Below, piece by piece: positions 27,318 to 35,729 of a stretch of 36,229 bases of DNA (within the stretch, counting starts at the first letter, position 1; each line of letters starts with the position of its first letter). The stretch comes from Paracoccaceae bacterium (GTDB taxonomy: Bacteria > Pseudomonadota > Alphaproteobacteria > Rhodobacterales > Rhodobacteraceae), in the NCBI GenBank assembly GCA_026707935.1, contig JAPOVX010000119.1:1-36229 (forward strand). The letters are read 5' to 3'. The position numbers were made by a program, and so were the translations under genes. The notes under the pieces are model-generated. The model saw nothing but the letters and a program-made list of their open reading frames with translations, was not told where the DNA came from and ran no database searches.

Positions 27318-28698
27318 CTTGGCGGTGCGTTCGCGATTCTCCAGATCCCTACGATTTCGGCTGGCCGTTGGAATTTTCCTTGTTCTCGCGATCGGGGGAG
27401 CAGCCGTCGCTTTCGCTGCTTTCGCATACGGACGCAACGCTGCCCAGCAGTCATTTGACCGCCTCCTCATCGGTGCGGCAAACCAGATTGCTGGCTCTCT
27501 TAGACTCCGCGATGGAGAGGTCGTCGTCGACATCCCCGTCTCGGCCTTCGAGCTCTTGTCGCTCGCCCCGCGCGACCGGGTCGTCTATGGCGTGTTCGGT
27601 GACGACGGTACGTTGATCACCGGGTACGATATCATGTCGCCCCCGGACGGCGACAACGCATTTTTTACTGACAGTTTCGCTGGCGAGACCGCGCGGTTCG
27701 TGCGCGTCACCCGCCAGTTCGCCGAGCGGTCATTTCTGGGGTCGGTCGATGTGATCATTGGCCAAACCACCGAGGCCCGGCGCGAACTTGCGCAACAGAT
27801 CACTCAAAACGCGCTGATTGCGGTTGCGGCAATTGGTGTCGTCATGTCAGCGTTGGCCGCGGTTGCGGTCCAATCCGCACTGAGTCCCCTGCAACGAATC
27901 GAGCGCGATATCGCTGCACGGTCCAGCAAGGACCTGACACCCGTGGACGTCAACGTTCCACAGGAAATCAGTAGCCTGGTGCATGCGTTGAACCGGTTCA
28001 TCGCCCGGATCGATCGACAGCTCCAGGCAATGCGGACTCTGATCGCCGACGCCTCTCACCAACTCCGAACGCCAATTGCAGCGCTCAGGGCCCAAGCGGA
28101 ACTTGCCGCCGAAGAAACTGATCAGGAGCGAACCCTCAGAATTGTCGGGAGAATTCACGAACGGTCCAGGAATCTCAGTCGCCTCACCGATCAGCTGCTC
28201 AGCCATGCTCTGATCATTCATCGCGCCGACACTGTCGATTTGGAGCCTGTGGATCTACGAACTGTTGCTTCCGAGGCGGTCGACCAGACGGATCAATCCA
28301 TGGCGGATGTTGACCGGGCGATCCGCCTTGCGCTGCCGGAGGCCCCGGTGATTTGCGACGGTGACGCGCTTTCGTTGGTGGAAGCCTGCAGGAATTTGAT
28401 CAACAATGCGTTGAACCATGGCAAGTCTCCGATGACGGTTTTCGTCAAGGGGCAGGGTAGACTCGCGCGCATCGGTGTTCGCGATAGTGGGACAGGAATT
28501 CCAGATGCGATGTGGCAGAACGCTGGATCGCGTTTCATCAAGAATGCAGGGGTTTCCCCAAAGAGCGCGGGCCTGGGCCTGGCCATCGTCAACGCCGTAT
28601 CCGAGGCACATGGAGGGCAAATGAGAATTGAACGGCCTTCTGAAACGGCATTTGAGGTGTTCATGGAGCTGCCATTGCTTCCGGAAAACGTAGAATGA
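27310..28698 (+). CDS. tctE: Sensor histidine kinase, TctE-like
   Basis: The 462-residue protein is a membrane kinase. One membrane helix lies at about 17-40 and a second at about 167-190. They enclose a periplasmic domain of about 125 residues. A linker with HAMP-like features follows. The dimerisation domain has His250 in DASHQLRTPIAALRAQAELA. The catalytic domain has the N box CRNLINNALNHG, the G1 box RDSGTGIP and the G2 box SAGLGLAIV. ATG 27310 lies within the tctD end. The stop overlaps the next gene's start in an ATGA. It presumably phosphorylates TctD in response to a carboxylate. Confidence 0.92.
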   Translation: MTDLAVRSRFSRSLRFRLAVGIFLVLAIGGAAVAFAAFAYGRNAAQQSFDRLLIGAANQIAGSLRLRDGEVVVDIPVSAFELLSLAPRDRVVYGVFGDDGTLITGYDIMSPPDGDNAFFTDSFAGETARFVRVTRQFAERSFLGSVDVIIGQTTEARRELAQQITQNALIAVAAIGVVMSALAAVAVQSALSPLQRIERDIAARSSKDLTPVDVNVPQEISSLVHALNRFIARIDRQLQAMRTLIADASHQLRTPIAALRAQAELAAEETDQERTLRIVGRIHERSRNLSRLTDQLLSHALIIHRADTVDLEPVDLRTVASEAVDQTDQSMADVDRAIRLALPEAPVICDGDALSLVEACRNLINNALNHGKSPMTVFVKGQGRLARIGVRDSGTGIPDAMWQNAGSRFIKNAGVSPKSAGLGLAIVNAVSEAHGGQMRIERPSETAFEVFMELPLLPENVE

Positions 28699-29783
28699 GA
28701 TGTTTCGGCGGAGTGCTACTGGGTTTGGTTTGTTTGGGAGGCGCCGCCGTTTGCGAACCGGTGCCCGAAGAGACCAAGTCCTACGGGCCGGCGCAAGCCG
28801 AAGTGCAGCTGACGGTGCGCGGCACGACCGACATCGCTCGTTTCGAACAGGTTCTTCAGATTTTTGTGGACCGCTCGGATGGAGTCCGGATCATTTACGA
28901 GCAATGGGCGTCGAACGATCTTTACCTGGCGACCGAGGCAGATTGCCGGTCCAACTCCGTGGCTGCGGACCTCGTGGTGAGTTCGTCGATCGACCAGCAG
29001 ATAAAACTCGCAAATGACGGCTGCGCTGCTCCCTATCGATCCGAAGAAACGGCGGAACTGGCAGCAGTTTCAAACTGGCGAGACGAAGTGTTCGGAATAA
29101 CCTGGGAGCCCGCGGTCATCGTGTACAACAAGAACACGATTGACGATGCCCAGGCGCCCAGGTCTCGCTTCGACTTGATTGACCTGCTTCGACCCGAAGA
29201 CAGCGCATTTCGCAGGCGTGTCGCGACCTACGATATCGAGGTGTCGGGACTGGGATACCTTTTCGCCTTTGCCGATTCGCAGCAGGCCACGACCTTCGGC
29301 CGTCTGATCGAAGCATTCGGCCGGAGTGGTGCCGTCGCGACCTGCTGTTCTGCTGCGATTATCGATGGTGTCGCCAGCGGCGATTACCTGATAGCCTACA
29401 ATGTACTGGGCTCGTATGCGCTGGCCCGTGCAGATGAAAACCCGGACATCGTCGTTGTCGCGCCTGACGACTACACGTTGGTTCTGGCCCGTGCGGCACT
29501 GATCCCCCGGCATGCCGCGATGCCGGAGCTGGCGGGGGAGTTCATTGACTTCCTGCTTTCAGGGTCCGGTAGGTCCGCATTGCGATCGGCCAAATTGATC
29601 GTTGATACAAACGAGGGTGTGCATGCCGCGATGCGGCTGCCTGAAAACCCGGAAGTCAGCCTGCGGCCGATTCCACTTTCACTAGCGCTATTGGTTGGAT
29701 TGGACCAGCACAAGAAAAGAGAATTCATTTCACGCTGGCGGGAAGCCTTCCCAAAGGACAGAGACCGCGAATCAGCCGATTAG
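28695..29783 (+). CDS. Periplasmic solute-binding protein coupled to the TctDE-like system
   Basis: The 362-residue protein begins with a signal peptide (about residues 1-20, LLGLVCLGGAAVC) and has the pattern of class II extracellular solute-binding proteins of the iron(III)/polyamine type. Examples are ADLVVSSSIDQQIKLAND, EVFGITWEPAVIVYNKNTI and a C-terminal lobe with IPRHAAMPELAGEFIDFLLS. No ABC permease or ATPase gene is adjacent. Its ATG overlaps the kinase stop by four bases, so it is made together with the sensor. I infer a role as signal-binding partner of the kinase, similar to the receptor-sensor interaction reported for the Bordetella BctC/BctE pair. The ligand is unknown. A transport role with remote ABC partners is the alternative. 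Confidence 0.8.
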   Translation: MRCFGGVLLGLVCLGGAAVCEPVPEETKSYGPAQAEVQLTVRGTTDIARFEQVLQIFVDRSDGVRIIYEQWASNDLYLATEADCRSNSVAADLVVSSSIDQQIKLANDGCAAPYRSEETAELAAVSNWRDEVFGITWEPAVIVYNKNTIDDAQAPRSRFDLIDLLRPEDSAFRRRVATYDIEVSGLGYLFAFADSQQATTFGRLIEAFGRSGAVATCCSAAIIDGVASGDYLIAYNVLGSYALARADENPDIVVVAPDDYTLVLARAALIPRHAAMPELAGEFIDFLLSGSGRSALRSAKLIVDTNEGVHAAMRLPENPEVSLRPIPLSLALLVGLDQHKKREFISRWREAFPKDRDRESAD

Positions 29784-30282
29784 CCTTGGTTTGCCCTTTT
29801 TCGTCTGGCGCGACGAATGTGATTGTCTCTTCTGTGACGTGTTCGCCGGCTTTGTCGTGCCGTTCACGCCGCCAGACCACGACATGGATCCGCATTGACG
29901 TGCTCCCGATGGCGTCCACCGACGCTTACGGCGAAACCTGGTCCCCAACTCTTCCAGTGGTTGCAATCGAACCGCGTCCGCCAGCCCGAAGACGGTTCGC
30001 TTGATGCCGGGCCTCACACACTACCGTTTCGGGCAGAAGCTGTTCTTGAGGACATAACCGCTGCCGAGGACCACACGACGAAGCCATGATTCAAGAGTTG
30101 CGCCGGTTACATGCTCGAAGAGCGCCTGGGCCTGAACATTCCGTCCTGTGAATGCCGAAAGGAATTCGGACAGTGGAGAGGAAGCCGCAAGCCGGATTCC
30201 TCTGCGGAGTTCGCCTCTGCCTATTCAGAGACATGGATGATCATTCTCAGTGCCTGATTATTCGTTCCCCGAGGACGTTACC

Positions 30283-30304
30283 GCTCGGGTGAAGCTCGGG
30301 TGAA
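30283..30304. repeat. 11-bp tandem repeat
   Basis: GCTCGGGTGAA occurs twice in direct succession (30283-30293 and 30294-30304). The sequence differs from the repeats before tctC. It lies far from any gene start, so an operator role is not supported; it may be simple duplication. Confidence 0.6.
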
Positions 30305-30676
30305 GCGCGTTGCACGGGGCCTGTTGCCTGCCGACAACGGTTAGACGATTGAAATCGTTTTGAATGCTGTCCCCATGACGACACGCCTCAATACCGAACT
30401 GGTCCTGGAGGGCGCAATACTCCTGGGGCTCCCTGACGTGAGGCCGAGACAAACCTCCGATGTTGATCCGACCACCGTATTTGCCGCCAGCCACGTCGTG
30501 CACGCCCGTGTCCGACGCGGACTGACCGTACGAACTGTCGAGTTTTCTTCAGGAATTCTCAATGTCAGGCCGAGTTTCCGGTGATGATCAAGTTCACGCC
30601 GATCAGAATTTGGTTGAGAACTCATGAGCCCACGACCTAAACAGTCGTTAGGGTAAATCGATTCACGGTTCCGGCG

Positions 30677-30697
30677 AGTTCAGTTTGAAACTGAACT
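30677..30697. promoter_or_regulatory. Perfect 21-bp palindrome upstream of rarA
   Basis: AGTTCAGTTT and AAACTGAACT flank a central G, a perfect inverted repeat of ten bases per arm. It is followed by a 9-bp near-repeat (ACTGACCGG then ACTGACCGC, 30695-30712). It lies about 107 bases before rarA. A dimeric repressor site or an RNA hairpin are both possible. It is not a GAAC-N7-GAAC type alphaproteobacterial LexA site. Confidence 0.45.
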
Positions 30698-30803
30698 GAC
30701 CGGACTGACCGCGGCGCGGCGCAATTGGACGTTTCCTCCGGATCGGCGGCCGTTCCCGGGTCCCGCGGAAAGGAAATTCTGGGTTGCAGCCGATTCCAGT
30801 CAT

Positions 30804-32141
30804 ATGAACGCTCAACCGAACACGACCGACACGATCGGCACGCCTGGGGAAGCGGGGCAAGCAGGCAAGGTTCCGCATCCTCTTGCCGACCGTTTGAGAC
30901 CAGGACGGCTTTCGGAGGTCATCGGGCAGACCCATCTTCTTGGGCCCGGTCGCCCGCTCGCGACCATGGTCGAGGCGGGATCTCTGCCTTCACTCGTATT
31001 CTGGGGACCGCCGGGTGTCGGAAAGACAACGCTTGCCCGCATTCTCGCTACGGAGACCGGACTCAGGTTCGTGCAGATTAGCGCGGTATTCTCGGGGGTC
31101 GGCGAACTCCGAAAGGTGTTTTCGGAGGCACGGGAACATCGCTCGAACGGATCGGGGACCATGTTGTTCGTTGATGAAATCCATCGTTTCAACAAGGCCC
31201 AGCAGGACAGTTTTCTCCCCTTGATGGAAGACGGCACCATAACGCTCGTTGGTGCAACCACCGAAAACCCCTCCTTCGAACTGAACGCCGCGCTCATGTC
31301 GCGCGCCCAGGTGCTCGTACTGGAAAGGCTTTCCCTGGAAGAGCTTGACCGCCTAGCCAGGCGAGCCGAAAAGGATGCGGCCAGGGATCTTCCCATGACC
31401 GATGAAGCGCGCTCCAGTCTGCTGGCCATGGCAGATGGCGACGGCCGGGCGCTCCTCAATCTTGTCGAGCAGTGTTTTTCGTGGGCGGTCGAGAAGAAAC
31501 TGGACAGCGCCGAACTCTCACACCGGCTGGTGGCCCGGGCAGTTCAGTACGACAAGTCGGGAGACGCGCACTACAACCTGATTTCCGCGCTGCACAAGTC
31601 CGTTCGCGGTTCCGATCCGGATGCGGCGCTGTACTGGCTGGCGCGGATGCTGTCGGGGGGAGAAGATCCTCGATACCTGTGCCGCCGGATGACCAGGATG
31701 GCAATCGAGGATGTCGGCCTGGCTGATCCTGACGCACAGGCAGTATGTCTGCGCGCCTGGGAAAGCTATGAACGATTGGGGAGCCCCGAGGGTGAACTGG
31801 CGTTGGCGCAGGCAGCGATTTACCTGGCTCTTGCTCCCAAATCCAATGCGGCGTACCGCGCCTTTGGCGAGGCTCGTGCGATGGCTGCAGCCACTGGATC
31901 ACTCTCGCCGCCCAAGCACATTCTGAATGCGCCGACAGGCCTCATGAAGGCGATGGGCTACAGCCGAGGATATGAATACGACCATGATGACAGCGACGGG
32001 TTTTCCGGTCAGAATTACTTTCCGGATGGAATTGAACGCCGCCAGTTTTACGTTCCGGTCGAACGCGGTACCGAAAGGGAATTCGCCAAGCGTGTTGCCT
32101 ACTTCTTCAAGCTTCGGCAAAGAAAGGGTTCAAGGTCCTGA
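30804..32141 (+). CDS. rarA: Replication-associated recombination protein RarA (MgsA)
   Basis: RarA is a clamp-loader-like AAA+ ATPase that acts at stalled replication forks and binds SSB. The 445-residue protein has the usual length. The Walker A motif GPPGVGKT is at residues 68-75, Walker B FVDEIHRFNKAQQD starts at 122, the sensor 1 region VGATTENPSFELN at 149, and the likely arginine finger is Arg167. The C-terminal tetramerisation region includes AALYWLARMLSGGEDPRYL and GEARAMA. It opens a core segment with crcB, rluC and atp12. Confidence 0.95.
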   Translation: MNAQPNTTDTIGTPGEAGQAGKVPHPLADRLRPGRLSEVIGQTHLLGPGRPLATMVEAGSLPSLVFWGPPGVGKTTLARILATETGLRFVQISAVFSGVGELRKVFSEAREHRSNGSGTMLFVDEIHRFNKAQQDSFLPLMEDGTITLVGATTENPSFELNAALMSRAQVLVLERLSLEELDRLARRAEKDAARDLPMTDEARSSLLAMADGDGRALLNLVEQCFSWAVEKKLDSAELSHRLVARAVQYDKSGDAHYNLISALHKSVRGSDPDAALYWLARMLSGGEDPRYLCRRMTRMAIEDVGLADPDAQAVCLRAWESYERLGSPEGELALAQAAIYLALAPKSNAAYRAFGEARAMAAATGSLSPPKHILNAPTGLMKAMGYSRGYEYDHDDSDGFSGQNYFPDGIERRQFYVPVERGTEREFAKRVAYFFKLRQRKGSRS

Positions 32142-32201
32142 CCGGTCACTCGCATGGAGGACAGGGTAAGGGACAAGGTCATTTCGTGACGGAGACGTCG
32201 G

Positions 32202-32588
32202 TTGCTGGCGCTACAAACGGGACTTCTTGTCGCATGCGGCGGTGCCATTGGCGCCGTTCTGCGGTATTTTTCCGGAGTGGCCGCGGTTGTCCTGTTCGGT
32301 GCGGGCTTCCCGATCGGGACACTGTTCGTCAATGTTTCGGGATCGCTCGCGATGGGTTGCCTGGCCGCCATGTTGCTGGAACGAACCGCCGATCCGAGGA
32401 TTTCGGCATTCTTGCTTACGGGGTTGCTCGGAGGATTCACGACATTTTCGGCATTTTCTCTTGAAACGGTTGGTCTGATTCGGGATGCGCGACTCGTGGC
32501 AGCCTTTTCATATGTGGCTGCATCGGTCGTGCTGTCGGTAGCGATGTTCATCATCGGAAGCTGGCTCGGGCGAAGCTGGATCGCGTAA
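32202..32588 (+). CDS. crcB: Fluoride channel CrcB/Fluc
   Basis: CrcB forms dual-topology dimers that export fluoride. The 128-residue protein has four membrane helices and the family motifs GGAIGAVLRYF (13-23), GTLFVNVSGSLAMG with Asn44 (39-52), and GLLGGFTTFSAFSLE (74-88), which includes the pore Phe residues and the Na+-site turn. The start is TTG 32202; no in-frame ATG gives the first helix. I see no fluoride riboswitch in the 60 bases upstream. The stop overlaps the rluC ATG (TAATG). Confidence 0.93.
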   Translation: MLALQTGLLVACGGAIGAVLRYFSGVAAVVLFGAGFPIGTLFVNVSGSLAMGCLAAMLLERTADPRISAFLLTGLLGGFTTFSAFSLETVGLIRDARLVAAFSYVAASVVLSVAMFIIGSWLGRSWIA

Positions 32589-33715
32589 TGGCAGTCAGCT
32601 ACGTCACGGTTACGGAGGATCAGGCTGGTCAACGCGTGGACCGATGGCTGAGGCGGCTGTTCCCGGGCCTCAACCAGGGCCTGATCGAACGAATGTGCCG
32701 CAGGGGAGAACTGAGGGTCGACGGGAACAGGGTCAAACCGTCCGAACGGATCGAACCGGGGCAGACGGTTCGGGTCCCGCCTGTCAGAAATCCGGACCGG
32801 GCCTCGGAAGTTCCCGGGATCCCTGGTCAGCGCAAGGAGCGGAAACTGACGAAGGCCGATGCCCGTATCGCCCGGTCATTGGTCATCTACCGGGACGATC
32901 ATCTCATTGCAGTCAATAAGCCGCCGGGGCTGCCGTCCCAGGGTGGCAGCGGACTGTCGCACCACCTGGACCGCCTGAGTGCGGCAATGGTTCCCGGAAA
33001 CGAAGACCGGCCAAGGCTGGTCCACCGCCTGGACAGTGAGACATCCGGCGTGATGCTCCTTTCCAGGTCCAGGCTCGGCGCGGCGCGCCTTTCGGAACAA
33101 TTCAGGACCGGGCGGGTCAGGAAAATCTATTGGGCCATTGTCACCGGATTGCCCCGGCCCGAACAGGGGACAATCAGGTTCGGACTGGTAAAGATGAAAT
33201 CAAAGGTCGGCGAAGGGACCGAATCCTGGCAAATGCGATGCGTTCTTCCGGACGATGTCAAATCAACTCCCGGCGCGAGGCGGGCGACCAGCCAGTATCA
33301 TGCCGTGGATTCGGTCGGAGATGAACTGTCCTGGCTCGCCCTCAGGCCGATTACAGGAAGAACGCATCAACTCAGGGCTCACCTGGCCGAAATCGGGCAT
33401 CCGATCCTGGGCGATCGAAAATATGGCCGGAATGGGCCAGGAGGAAATGATCGAATTGAGGCGGCGGTGTCTTCAAAGTCCGTCAATTCACCGGGCAAGG
33501 GTCTGCACTTGCACGCGAGGTCAATCTCTTTCGAACATCCCCGGACTGGCCAATCGATGCAACTAGTCGCGCAGTTGCCCGAGTCCCTGAAGAAAAGCTG
33601 GGAGTGGCTTGGCTGGACAGAGTCCATGGCACCAATCGACCCGTTTCCTTCAGCGGCCGATGAAACGGCAGAGCCTCGGGGGGTGCGTGGTTCTGGCATG
33701 GTACCGGGCGGTTGA
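32588..33715 (+). CDS. rluC: 23S rRNA pseudouridine synthase, RluC/RluD family
   Basis: RluC isomerises uridines at 23S rRNA positions 955, 2504 and 2580. The 375-residue protein has an N-terminal S4 RNA-binding domain (about 14-65, with GELRVDGNRVKPSERIEPGQ). The catalytic domain has HRLDSETSG at 146-154, with catalytic Asp149, and later PITGRTHQLRAHLAEIGHPI. It is longer than typical RluC (about 320) because of a central insert and a proline/serine-rich tail after about residue 345. Position with crcB and atp12 supports RluC, though RluD cannot be excluded by eye. Confidence 0.9.
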   Translation: MAVSYVTVTEDQAGQRVDRWLRRLFPGLNQGLIERMCRRGELRVDGNRVKPSERIEPGQTVRVPPVRNPDRASEVPGIPGQRKERKLTKADARIARSLVIYRDDHLIAVNKPPGLPSQGGSGLSHHLDRLSAAMVPGNEDRPRLVHRLDSETSGVMLLSRSRLGAARLSEQFRTGRVRKIYWAIVTGLPRPEQGTIRFGLVKMKSKVGEGTESWQMRCVLPDDVKSTPGARRATSQYHAVDSVGDELSWLALRPITGRTHQLRAHLAEIGHPILGDRKYGRNGPGGNDRIEAAVSSKSVNSPGKGLHLHARSISFEHPRTGQSMQLVAQLPESLKKSWEWLGWTESMAPIDPFPSAADETAEPRGVRGSGMVPGG

Positions 33716-33902
33716 CGTTCGCCAAATGGGTCATGTTGCACCTGGTACCCGACGCGGGTGCCGAACTGCCGGTCCCGGTGAGCCGAGCGCCGGCCTGACG
33801 CGGTTTGCCGCGGGGCGAGAAGGAACGTGCGAGGTTTCGACTCCGGGGATCCCTGTACGGAACACGTGATGACATGAACGCGATATCGGGACGGTACGTC
33901 GA

Positions 33903-34646
33903 ATGACATGGACGGGGACGAAAAGGACCTGGGAAAAGACGTCGGTCCATCCATTGGAGCGTGAGCAAGGCTATTTTGTCAAGCTGGATGAAGCCCCGCT
34001 CAGAACTCCGGGAAAGAAATTGCTTGCTGTTCCGACGAGTAAGTTGGCCGGCATCATCGCGCGCGAGTGGGACAGTCAGGATACGGAAGTCGTATCTGCC
34101 TCGCTCCCGGTTACACGTCTGTGCAATTCCGCCATCGATCGGGCTGACGACGTTCGCAAGGAGGTGATCGATCGCGCACTCCGGTACGGAGAAAATGATC
34201 TCCTGTGTTACAGATCGGCGGAAGACATCGACTTGCGCCAACGCCAATCGCAGGTGTGGGACCCGATTCTGACTTGGGCCGAACGTGATCTCGCCGCCAT
34301 GTTTAACGTGACATCCGGCGTGGTCTCGGTCGAGCAACCGGCATCGAGCCTGGAGTCGATCCGAAATCTGCTCGAGAGTTACGACGCCTTCAAATTGGCT
34401 GCCATGCAGGAGCTTGTTACGCTGTCAGGATCCGTACTGTTGGCATTGGCTGTCGTACGCTGTTTCAGGTCACCGGAATCGGCTTGGCTGGCATCGCGGG
34501 TCGATGAAGACTGGCAGGCCGAAAGGTGGGGTCTTGACCCGGAGGCAGCTGAACACGCGGCAAGAGCCAGGAATGCATTCATCGAAGCGGCAGCAATGAT
34601 ATTTGCGCTCGACGGGTCACCAAGGTCGTCAGCCTCCAGGATTTGA
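33903..34646 (+). CDS. ATP12 family chaperone for F1-ATPase assembly
   Basis: ATP12 proteins bind the alpha subunit of F1-ATPase during assembly; they occur in mitochondria and alphaproteobacteria. The 247-residue protein has the typical start, with VKLDEAPLRTPGKKLLAVPT and IAREWDSQ near the N-terminus. It then has RLCNSAIDRADDVRKEVIDR, ENDLLCYRS, WDPILTWAERDL, the long LSGSVLLALAV helix and the EDWQAERWG block. Many alphaproteobacteria have a HAD-type phosphatase gene between rluC and this gene; here the 187-base gap holds none. Confidence 0.92.
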   Translation: MTWTGTKRTWEKTSVHPLEREQGYFVKLDEAPLRTPGKKLLAVPTSKLAGIIAREWDSQDTEVVSASLPVTRLCNSAIDRADDVRKEVIDRALRYGENDLLCYRSAEDIDLRQRQSQVWDPILTWAERDLAAMFNVTSGVVSVEQPASSLESIRNLLESYDAFKLAAMQELVTLSGSVLLALAVVRCFRSPESAWLASRVDEDWQAERWGLDPEAAEHAARARNAFIEAAAMIFALDGSPRSSASRI

Positions 34647-34957
34647 CGACGCATGATCCATCGCTTGTGAAAACCGCAACCAAAACCTTCATGATTTTCC
34701 GCGTTCACTTACCCCGGAGCATGAAAGAGTTTCAGAGAAAACCAGTTCCTGCAGCTTGCTCGTGCTCTGATTGCCCGAACCGGCATGGATTTACCTGTCA
34801 GGTTTAGTTGATGATTTCCTGGCTTACCGCCCGTCGCTGCTTCGGAGTTGCCACAACTGATTTGACGTGTTTTTTCTGCCACGACGGGTGGTGATCATAT
34901 TCAGCCCCAACCATTCCGCGCCTGCCACTTGGTGCAGGAGGAAAACCGCGGCGGAAG
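34647..34957 (+). other. Intergenic region at the edge of the decayed mobile segment
   Basis: This 311-base region has no gene. It is more AT-rich than the core genes. CCTG-CAC and GTG-CAGG at about 34922-34940 can form a small hairpin just before the integrase relic. No tRNA gene, the most common attachment site, is visible here. Confidence 0.4.
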
Positions 34958-35227
34958 ATGTCACACGGCCACATGCATCAAAGACCTGAATTCCGGAAAA
35001 CCGAAATGGACGCTTGCGATACGGCGCTGGACGGCTGTGGCGTCCGGGTTCTGTTACCGGGCTGTCAAAGGAATTTCATCCACACCCAAGCCGACGGAAA
35101 GCGCGTCTGGCAATACGTCGGGAATACCAACGAGATCGGAATGTCTGAAGCATGCGAACGGGCCACGGGTTTACTTGTTGTACTCCGGATGGGTCTGCCG
35201 GGAAACCCAGCACGAGGTAAACGTTCG
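34958..35227 (+). pseudogene. Relic of a tyrosine recombinase (integrase) N-terminal domain
   Basis: The reading frame here contains TALDGCGVRVLLPGCQRNFI, then HTQADGKRVWQYVGNTNEIG and MSEACERATGLL. This follows the order of the N-terminal arm-type DNA-binding domain of phage and island integrases: 'GFGVRV.PSG.k.F', then 'dGkr...lG', then 'eARerA'. Three places where these proteins normally have Trp, Phe and Arg are Cys here (DAC-DT, DGC-GV, EAC-ER). The core-binding and catalytic domains are missing, and the frame runs into unrelated sequence after about 35220. I read it as a truncated, decaying integrase. The match is by pattern only. Confidence 0.45.
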
Positions 35228-35282
35228 TTGATCTCAAGCCCGACTCCGAGTGTGAATTTCGGTGTCACGTCAAGAGATGAAA

Positions 35283-35336
35283 TCAGGTCAAAGCCTTACT
35301 GTAAGATATATAAAAACAGGTCAAATCCTGACTCTA
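35283..35336 (+). promoter_or_regulatory. Imperfect 21-bp direct repeats flanking a TATATAA box
   Basis: Two copies (35283-35303 and 35316-35336) agree at 17 of 21 positions and share CAGGTCAAA. They are 33 bases apart, about three helical turns. Between them lies AGATATATAAAA, a -10-like sequence. They are 30-80 bases upstream of the 'mobile mystery' gene, whose A protein is a helix-turn-helix regulator, so an autoregulatory operator is plausible. Confidence 0.45.
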
Positions 35337-35364
35337 CACTCCACACAAAACAGGCGGTCGCCTT

Positions 35365-35729
35365 ATGATAATCGGAAAAAAACTATTCCGCGCCAACGAT
35401 TGGATCAACGCTTTGCATCCATGAAACCGGAATCCCACTACCGTCCTCCTCCGAAAGGCTGGATCAGGGCGATACGCGACGCTTTGAGCATGTCCGGCGC
35501 CCATCTTGGCCGGCGCGTGGGCGTGAAGGCCCAATGTGTTGCCGACTTCGAGAAATCGGAGGCGCTGGATTGCGCCGTCGTGTACGCCCTCATACCCAGA
35601 TCTTCGCTGAAGGACATGATTCAAAGAAGAGCCCGCAAACTTGCGTGCAGGGAACTCATCGGAATCGCGCATACGATTGACCTCGAAGCCCAAGGCCTGT
35701 CTCGGGAAGAACGCGAAGGTCTGCTCCAG
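35365..35729 (+). pseudogene. Mobile mystery protein A (HTH regulator), degraded and fused to B
   Basis: The A protein is a helix-turn-helix protein of about 150 residues, normally encoded before a Fic-domain protein B on mobile DNA. PPPKGWIRAIRDALSMSGAH is diagnostic, followed by GRRVGVKAQCVADFEKSEAL and VVYALIPRSSLKDM. About 15 residues expected between EKSE and ALDC are missing, which removes the end of the DNA-binding domain. The natural start is unclear: ATG 35365 is out of frame with the rest across a seven-A run (35376-35382), and an eighth A would restore MIIGKKTIPRQRLDQRFA. The next in-frame Met is at 35421. The C-terminus runs straight into protein B at about 35730 with no stop. Confidence 0.75.

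Larger units (their letters stand above)
29784..30803. other. Long gene-poor region upstream of rarA
   Basis: About 1 kb without a convincing gene. Short frames exist: 29725-29919 on -, 30360-30584 on +, and 30258-30503 on -. None has a recognisable motif, and they overlap one another. Visible structure is limited to an 11-bp tandem repeat (30283-30304), a 21-bp palindrome (30677-30697) and a 9-bp tandem repeat beside it. It may be eroded DNA at the right edge of the accessory block. Confidence 0.45.

Noticed and set aside
30804-30830. GAAC spaced repeats at the rarA start as a LexA box
   Set aside because: The spacing is eight bases, not the seven of the alphaproteobacterial GAAC-N7-GAAC site, and it lies inside the coding sequence.
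32142-32201. Fluoride riboswitch before crcB
   Set aside because: The gap is only 60 bases and lacks the conserved core sequence of the crcB-type riboswitch.
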